Positions 23,343-26,978 of a stretch of 26,978 bases of DNA are shown in pieces. The DNA is from Alphaproteobacteria bacterium (GTDB lineage Bacteria; Pseudomonadota; Alphaproteobacteria; Rhodobacterales; Rhodobacteraceae). The notes beneath the pieces were generated by a model. The model saw nothing but the letters and a program-made list of their open reading frames with translations, did not search any database and was not told where the DNA came from. The stretch is taken from assembly GCA_024277955.1 (NCBI GenBank), contig JAJRUE010000272.1:1-26978 (forward strand), read 5' to 3'. Positions within the stretch are counted from its first letter, which is position 1. The number at the start of each line of letters is the position of its first letter. Position numbers and translations under genes: made by a program.

Positions 23343-24365
23343 TCAGCCCTTTTTCAGAACTTCGCGTCCCAGCAGCTCGGCGATCTGCACCGCGTTCAGC
23401 GCCGCCCCCTTGCGCAGGTTGTCGGACACGCACCACAGGTTCAGCCCGTTGTCGATGGTGCTGTCCTGGCGGATGCGGCTGACGAAGGTCGCATAGTCGC
23501 CGACGCATTCCACCGGCGTCACGTAGCCACCGTCTTCGCGCTTGTCCACCACCAGGATGCCCGGCGCGGTGCGCAGGATCTCGCGGGCCTCGTCTTCATC
23601 CAGATGGTCTTCAAACTCGATGTTGATCGCTTCCGAATGGCCGACGAACACCGGCACCCGCACGCAGGTCGCGGTGACCTTGATCGACGGATCCACGATC
23701 TTTTTCGTCTCGGCGACCATTTTCCATTCTTCCCTGGTCTCGCCGCTGTCCAGGAACACGTCGATATGCGGGATCACGTTGAACGCGATCTGCTTGGTGA
23801 ATTTGCTGGGCGGTTTGTCATCCACCGGGTTGTAGATCGCCTTGGTCTGGTCCCACAGCTCGTCCATGCCGTCCTTGCCGGCGCCCGAAACCGACTGGTA
23901 GGTGCTGACCACCACCCGCTTGATCTTCGCCCGGTCGTGCAGCGGTTTCAGCGCCACCACCATCTGCGCGGTGGAACAGTTCGGGTTGGCGATGATGTTC
24001 TTCTTGGCATAGCCGTGGATCGCCTGGGGGTTCACCTCGGGCACGATCAGCGGAATATCCGCGTCGTAGCGATAGAGCGACGAATTGTCGATCACTACGC
24101 AGCCGGCCTTGGCGGCGCGCGGGGCGTATTGTTTCGTCGCCTCGGACCCCACCGCGAACAGCGCCATGTCCCAGCCGGAAAAATCGAATCTGTCCAGATC
24201 CTGGGTGGTCAGGGTCTTGTCGCCAAAGCTGACCTCGGTCCCCAGCGACCGGCGCGACGCCAGCGCGGCGATTTCGTCCACCGGAAACTCGCGCTCGGCA
24301 AGAATGTTCAGCATTTCGCGGCCCACGTTCCCCGTGGCCCCGACGACGACGACTTTGTAACCCAT
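23343..24365 (-). CDS. asd: Aspartate-semialdehyde dehydrogenase
   Basis: The 340-aa enzyme reduces aspartyl phosphate to aspartate semialdehyde with NADPH, the branch point to lysine/diaminopimelate, threonine and methionine. The NADP motif GATGNVG is at 9-15. Catalytic Cys130 lies in ANPNCSTAQM, and VVSTYQSVSGAGKDGMDEL and VRVPVFVGHSEAINIEF follow in order, with His in GHSEA as the usual base. Length is standard. GGAGT lies seven bases before the ATG. It appears monocistronic, with its 3' end at the double hairpin. Confidence 0.96.
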   Translation of the reverse strand: MGYKVVVVGATGNVGREMLNILAEREFPVDEIAALASRRSLGTEVSFGDKTLTTQDLDRFDFSGWDMALFAVGSEATKQYAPRAAKAGCVVIDNSSLYRYDADIPLIVPEVNPQAIHGYAKKNIIANPNCSTAQMVVALKPLHDRAKIKRVVVSTYQSVSGAGKDGMDELWDQTKAIYNPVDDKPPSKFTKQIAFNVIPHIDVFLDSGETREEWKMVAETKKIVDPSIKVTATCVRVPVFVGHSEAINIEFEDHLDEDEAREILRTAPGILVVDKREDGGYVTPVECVGDYATFVSRIRQDSTIDNGLNLWCVSDNLRKGAALNAVQIAELLGREVLKKG

Positions 24366-24457
24366 CTCGGCACTCCTTCGGCCTTAACCAACCGCGCCGG
24401 TGATTAGAGCAAACCCCGCCAGGGGGAAAGGGCCGATTTGCCGCGTCGCGTGCGTCT

Positions 24458-25108
24458 TCAGTGCAGCCGGAGACGCGCATCGCGCGCCGCCAGCCGTTCG
24501 ACCCAGGCCTTTTCGGCGGCAAAATCATGCGGCACCTGCGATGCCTTGCGGTGGCCGGTGAGCGACAGCGACGAAAAGAAGTCGAACCCGTAGAGGTCGA
24601 TCTTGGCCGCGCCCGAACGCGACACGAAGTCGATCAGCATGATCCCGGTGGTGGGCGGCGCGTGCAGCACCTGGTGCAAAAGCTGAAAATCCTTGAGCGG
24701 ATACAGAAAGAACCCCGGCCGGCGGGCGACCCACAGCGGCAACCGCTTGCGCTTGTGCGACAGCCACAGGATGCGTTCGGGCGCCAGCGCTTCGCCGTCC
24801 TTTTCCTTCAGGCCCACCGCAAGCCCCAGCCAGTCGGTTCGGGTGCCGTGCGAACGCGCCTGCGGCATCGGCGCCCGGTTGATCCGGATCACCAGATCCG
24901 CGGCATCGATCAGCGGCCCGGCATCGCCCTTTGCCAGCGCCCGGGCATTGCCGACGATGGCGATCTTCTTGCCCAGCAGTTCCGCCTTTAGACTGGCCAC
25001 CGGCGCCGACATCGCCGCCAGCGCATCTTCGTCGCCACGCCGGCACAGGCGCCGGAAACGCCAGCGTTCCAGCAGGCCGGGTTCGGTTTTCTTCCTCTTT
25101 TTGCGCAT
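24458..25108 (-). CDS. Glycosyltransferase family 29 (sialyltransferase-like) protein
   Basis: The 216-aa protein shows GT29-type motifs: an L-motif-like KIAIVGNARAL with DAADLVIRINRAPMP following, then TTGIMLIDFVSRSGAAKIDLYGFDFF and a final PHDFAAEKAWVERL with the late His. In bacteria such genes sit in lipopolysaccharide or capsule clusters and transfer sialic acid or Kdo-type sugars from CMP donors; the donor here cannot be deduced. A very basic N-terminus (MRKKRKK) suggests contact with the membrane. ATG 25108 follows GAGAGG; the frame is open to an ATG at 25147 with no ribosome site. The LpcC-like gene ends 86 bp upstream on the same strand. Confidence 0.8.
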   Translation of the reverse strand: MRKKRKKTEPGLLERWRFRRLCRRGDEDALAAMSAPVASLKAELLGKKIAIVGNARALAKGDAGPLIDAADLVIRINRAPMPQARSHGTRTDWLGLAVGLKEKDGEALAPERILWLSHKRKRLPLWVARRPGFFLYPLKDFQLLHQVLHAPPTTGIMLIDFVSRSGAAKIDLYGFDFFSSLSLTGHRKASQVPHDFAAEKAWVERLAARDARLRLH

Positions 25109-25194
25109 CCAACCTCTCGCCAATGGGGCGCGCGCCCCCGTCCCCAACTGGTCTAAGAGAAACCGCGCACCGCGAAAAGGGCGTTCGCGCCGGC

Positions 25195-26256
25195 TCAGGG
25201 CAGGGCCAGCAGGCGGCGGTAGACCTCGATCAGCGCCGCGGCTTCGCCTTCGATGCGGAAACGGGCCTCGACATGGGCGCGCGCCGCCGCCCCCATGGCC
25301 GCCAGCGCCCCGCGGTCGGCCACCAGCGCAGCGATGGTTTCGGCCAGCTTCGCCGCATCGCCCGCATCGACGATCGCGCCGGTTTCGCCATCGCGTATCT
25401 GCGCCTCGAACGCGCCGACCCGCCCGGCCACCGCCGGCACCCCGCAGGCCATCGCTTCCAGCGGCGTCAGCCCAAAGCCTTCCCAGCGCGCCGGGGCCAC
25501 GAACAGGTCCATCGCCTGAAAATGGCGCACCAGATCGTCCCAGCTGACCTCGCCGCGCAGATGCACCCGCCCGGCCACCCCGGCGGCCTCCAGCTTGCGC
25601 TGCTGCTCGGCCCAGAAGGCTTCGTTGTCGGGGGTGATCCGGCCGGTCAGCACCAGCTGCATGTCAGGAATGTCGGCCTGCAGCGCCAGAAAGGCGTCAA
25701 CCAGCACATCCACCCCCTTCTGGTGGCGGATGCGCCCGAAACAGCCCACCAGCAGCCCGTCCGGCAGCCCAAGGCTTTGGCGCAGCGCCACGCGATCCGC
25801 AGCCGGGCGCAGCGTTTTCGTATCCACCCCGTGCAGGATCACGGTGGCCGGTCGCTCAAGGTAACTTGCCGCCTTGGGCGAGGTCGCCACCACCGCATCC
25901 ATCCGCGCGATCAGCCACTTGGTGAACCGCTTGTGGTTGCGCTGCGCCGCCGAGGTGAACAGCAGCCGATACCGCCGCCGCAGCACGTGGCGGAAAAACA
26001 GCCCCAGCAGCATTTCATTGTTGCGCCGCGCGTGCCACACCCGCCAGCGCCGCCGGTCGATGGTGGCGGCCTTCCACAAGGAAATATGCGGCAGCTCCGG
26101 CGGCAGGCCCGGCCCGGTGGCGACGATGCCGATGTCGCGCGCCTGGATCGGCAGCAGCCGCACCACCGTGGTCGTCACCCCGGACAGGCGACGCTTGAGG
26201 TTCGGGGCGACGACCTCGATCTTTTCGGTTGGCGGGGGTGGGGCGGCATTTTGCAT
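25195..26256 (-). CDS. lpcC: Glycosyltransferase family 4, LpcC-like LPS core mannosyltransferase
   Basis: The 353-aa protein resembles rhizobial LpcC: the opening EVVAPNLKRRLSGVTTTVVRLLP, VWHARRNNEM and LLFTSAAQR are characteristic, then ILHGVDTKTLRP, GCFGRIRHQKGVDVLVDAF and the GT-B donor-site motif WEGFGLTPLEAMACG with the E-x7-E pair. LpcC adds mannose to the Kdo of the lipopolysaccharide inner core on the cytoplasmic face of the inner membrane in Rhizobium. Assignment to the same sugar is by resemblance. It lies 56 bp after the UDP-glucose dehydrogenase stop and may share its transcript. Confidence 0.85.
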   Translation of the reverse strand: MQNAAPPPPTEKIEVVAPNLKRRLSGVTTTVVRLLPIQARDIGIVATGPGLPPELPHISLWKAATIDRRRWRVWHARRNNEMLLGLFFRHVLRRRYRLLFTSAAQRNHKRFTKWLIARMDAVVATSPKAASYLERPATVILHGVDTKTLRPAADRVALRQSLGLPDGLLVGCFGRIRHQKGVDVLVDAFLALQADIPDMQLVLTGRITPDNEAFWAEQQRKLEAAGVAGRVHLRGEVSWDDLVRHFQAMDLFVAPARWEGFGLTPLEAMACGVPAVAGRVGAFEAQIRDGETGAIVDAGDAAKLAETIAALVADRGALAAMGAAARAHVEARFRIEGEAAALIEVYRRLLALP

Positions 26257-26312
26257 GGGGCCGCTGTTACACGAATTCCCGGCCGGGCAAAACCGCCTGT
26301 CGGCGCCCCGGT

Positions 26313-26978
26313 TCAGCGCCCCACGGAAACGTAGTTTTCAAAGCCTGCCGCCCCGGCTTCGTCGGCGGAATAGATGTTGCGCAGATCGGCCATGTTGGCC
26401 GAGGCCATCGCGCCCGCCAGCCGCTTGAGGTCCAGCGCGCGAAACTCGTTCCATTCGGTCAGCAGAACCACCGCATCGGCGCCTTTGCAGGCCGCATAGG
26501 CGTCGTCCATCCAGGTCACACCCGGCAGCAGGTTTTCGCCCTCGGCGCGGCCCTGCGGGTCGACCACGCGCACCTTGGCGCCCCCGCCGATCATCGCCGG
26601 CACAATGGTCAGCGACGGCGCATCGCGCATGTCGTCGGTGTTCGGCTTGAAGGTCACCCCCAGCACTGCAACCGTCTTGCCGTTGAAGCTGTCGCCGCAC
26701 AGTTCGCGCACCTTTTCGACCATGCGCTGTTTCACTTCGCTGTTCACCTTCATCACCGTTTCGGTGATCTGCATCGGCACCGCATGTTCCTGCCCGATCC
26801 GGGCCAGGGCGCTGGTATCCTTGGGGAAACACGACCCGCCATAGCCGGGGCCGGCATGCAGGAACTTGTTGCCGATCCGCCCGTCCAGCCCCATGCCCTT
26901 GGACACCTGTTTCACATCGGCGCCGACGCGTTCGCACAGCGCCGCCATTTCGTTGATGAAGGTGATCTTGGCCGCAAG
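26313..26978 (-). CDS. ugd: UDP-glucose 6-dehydrogenase, C-terminal part
   Basis: Partial gene: the 3' 222 codons are present and the 5' part lies beyond the right edge. Visible motifs are LAAKITFINEMAAL, KGMGLDGRIGNKF, the catalytic-Cys block GPGYGGSCFPKDTSAL, VAVLGVTFKPNTDDMRDAPS and a C-terminal DAVVLLTEWNEFRALD. The enzyme oxidises UDP-glucose to UDP-glucuronate with NAD+ in two steps, feeding surface polysaccharide or lipopolysaccharide with uronic acids. GDP-mannose dehydrogenases share the fold, but TEWNEFRALDL and GPGYGGSCFPKD favour UDP-glucose. The two glycosyltransferase genes downstream support the envelope role. Confidence 0.92.
   Translation of the reverse strand, partial: LAAKITFINEMAALCERVGADVKQVSKGMGLDGRIGNKFLHAGPGYGGSCFPKDTSALARIGQEHAVPMQITETVMKVNSEVKQRMVEKVRELCGDSFNGKTVAVLGVTFKPNTDDMRDAPSLTIVPAMIGGGAKVRVVDPQGRAEGENLLPGVTWMDDAYAACKGADAVVLLTEWNEFRALDLKRLAGAMASANMADLRNIYSADEAGAAGFENYVSVGR

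Overview
The window is a GC-rich chromosomal segment of an alphaproteobacterium, most probably a Rhodobacterales (Rhodobacteraceae/Roseobacter-type) species. Evidence for this: a LexA box of the alphaproteobacterial GAAC-N7-GAAC type in front of imuB; an Irr-type iron control element (TTAGAA-N3-TTCTAA) in front of the membrane ferritin mbfA; a DUF2794 gene; an LpcC-like core glycosyltransferase; and densely overlapping operons. Genus cannot be read from the sequence. No tRNA, rRNA, CRISPR array, transposase or phage gene was recognised. No gene-free stretch exceeds about 250 bp.

Region 1 (1-8324) is the most unusual part. It opens with the 5' end of a type VI secretion gene, tssA, running off the left edge. 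Diverging from it is a run of six genes: a 435-aa helical-repeat protein of unknown function, a small secreted protein, an ExbB/TolQ-type channel subunit, two different ExbD/TolR-type subunits, and a TonB-like anchored protein whose C-terminus is BON-like plus DUF4384-like instead of TonB. A secreted caspase-fold protein with a C-terminal CXXCH motif converges on this run. A YceI-OmpA fusion protein diverges from the caspase gene. Together they look like a proton-motive-force-driven, envelope-spanning apparatus associated with T6SS; its function is unknown.

Region 2 (8466-14060, all minus strand) reads mbfA, AEC transporter, S-formylglutathione hydrolase, YaiI/DUF188, HAD hydrolase, ornithine-cyclodeaminase-family protein, PhyH dioxygenase. 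The last five overlap end to end. An Irr box lies just in front of mbfA, and a TetR-family gene diverges from it.

Region 3 (14924-19802) holds a ClpP paralogue translationally coupled to a NYN-LOTUS protein, glutathione-dependent formaldehyde dehydrogenase (adhI; its partner fghA is in region 2), LexA-controlled imuB without imuA beside it, and a DUF2794 gene.

Region 4 (19832-26978) holds a three-gene operon (small unknown protein, M17 aminopeptidase, NlpC/P60 peptidase), a beta-carbonic anhydrase, aspartate-semialdehyde dehydrogenase, and a surface-polysaccharide group (GT29-like, LpcC-like GT4, UDP-glucose dehydrogenase running off the right edge). Carbonic anhydrase and asd converge on a pair of hairpins with mutually complementary loops.
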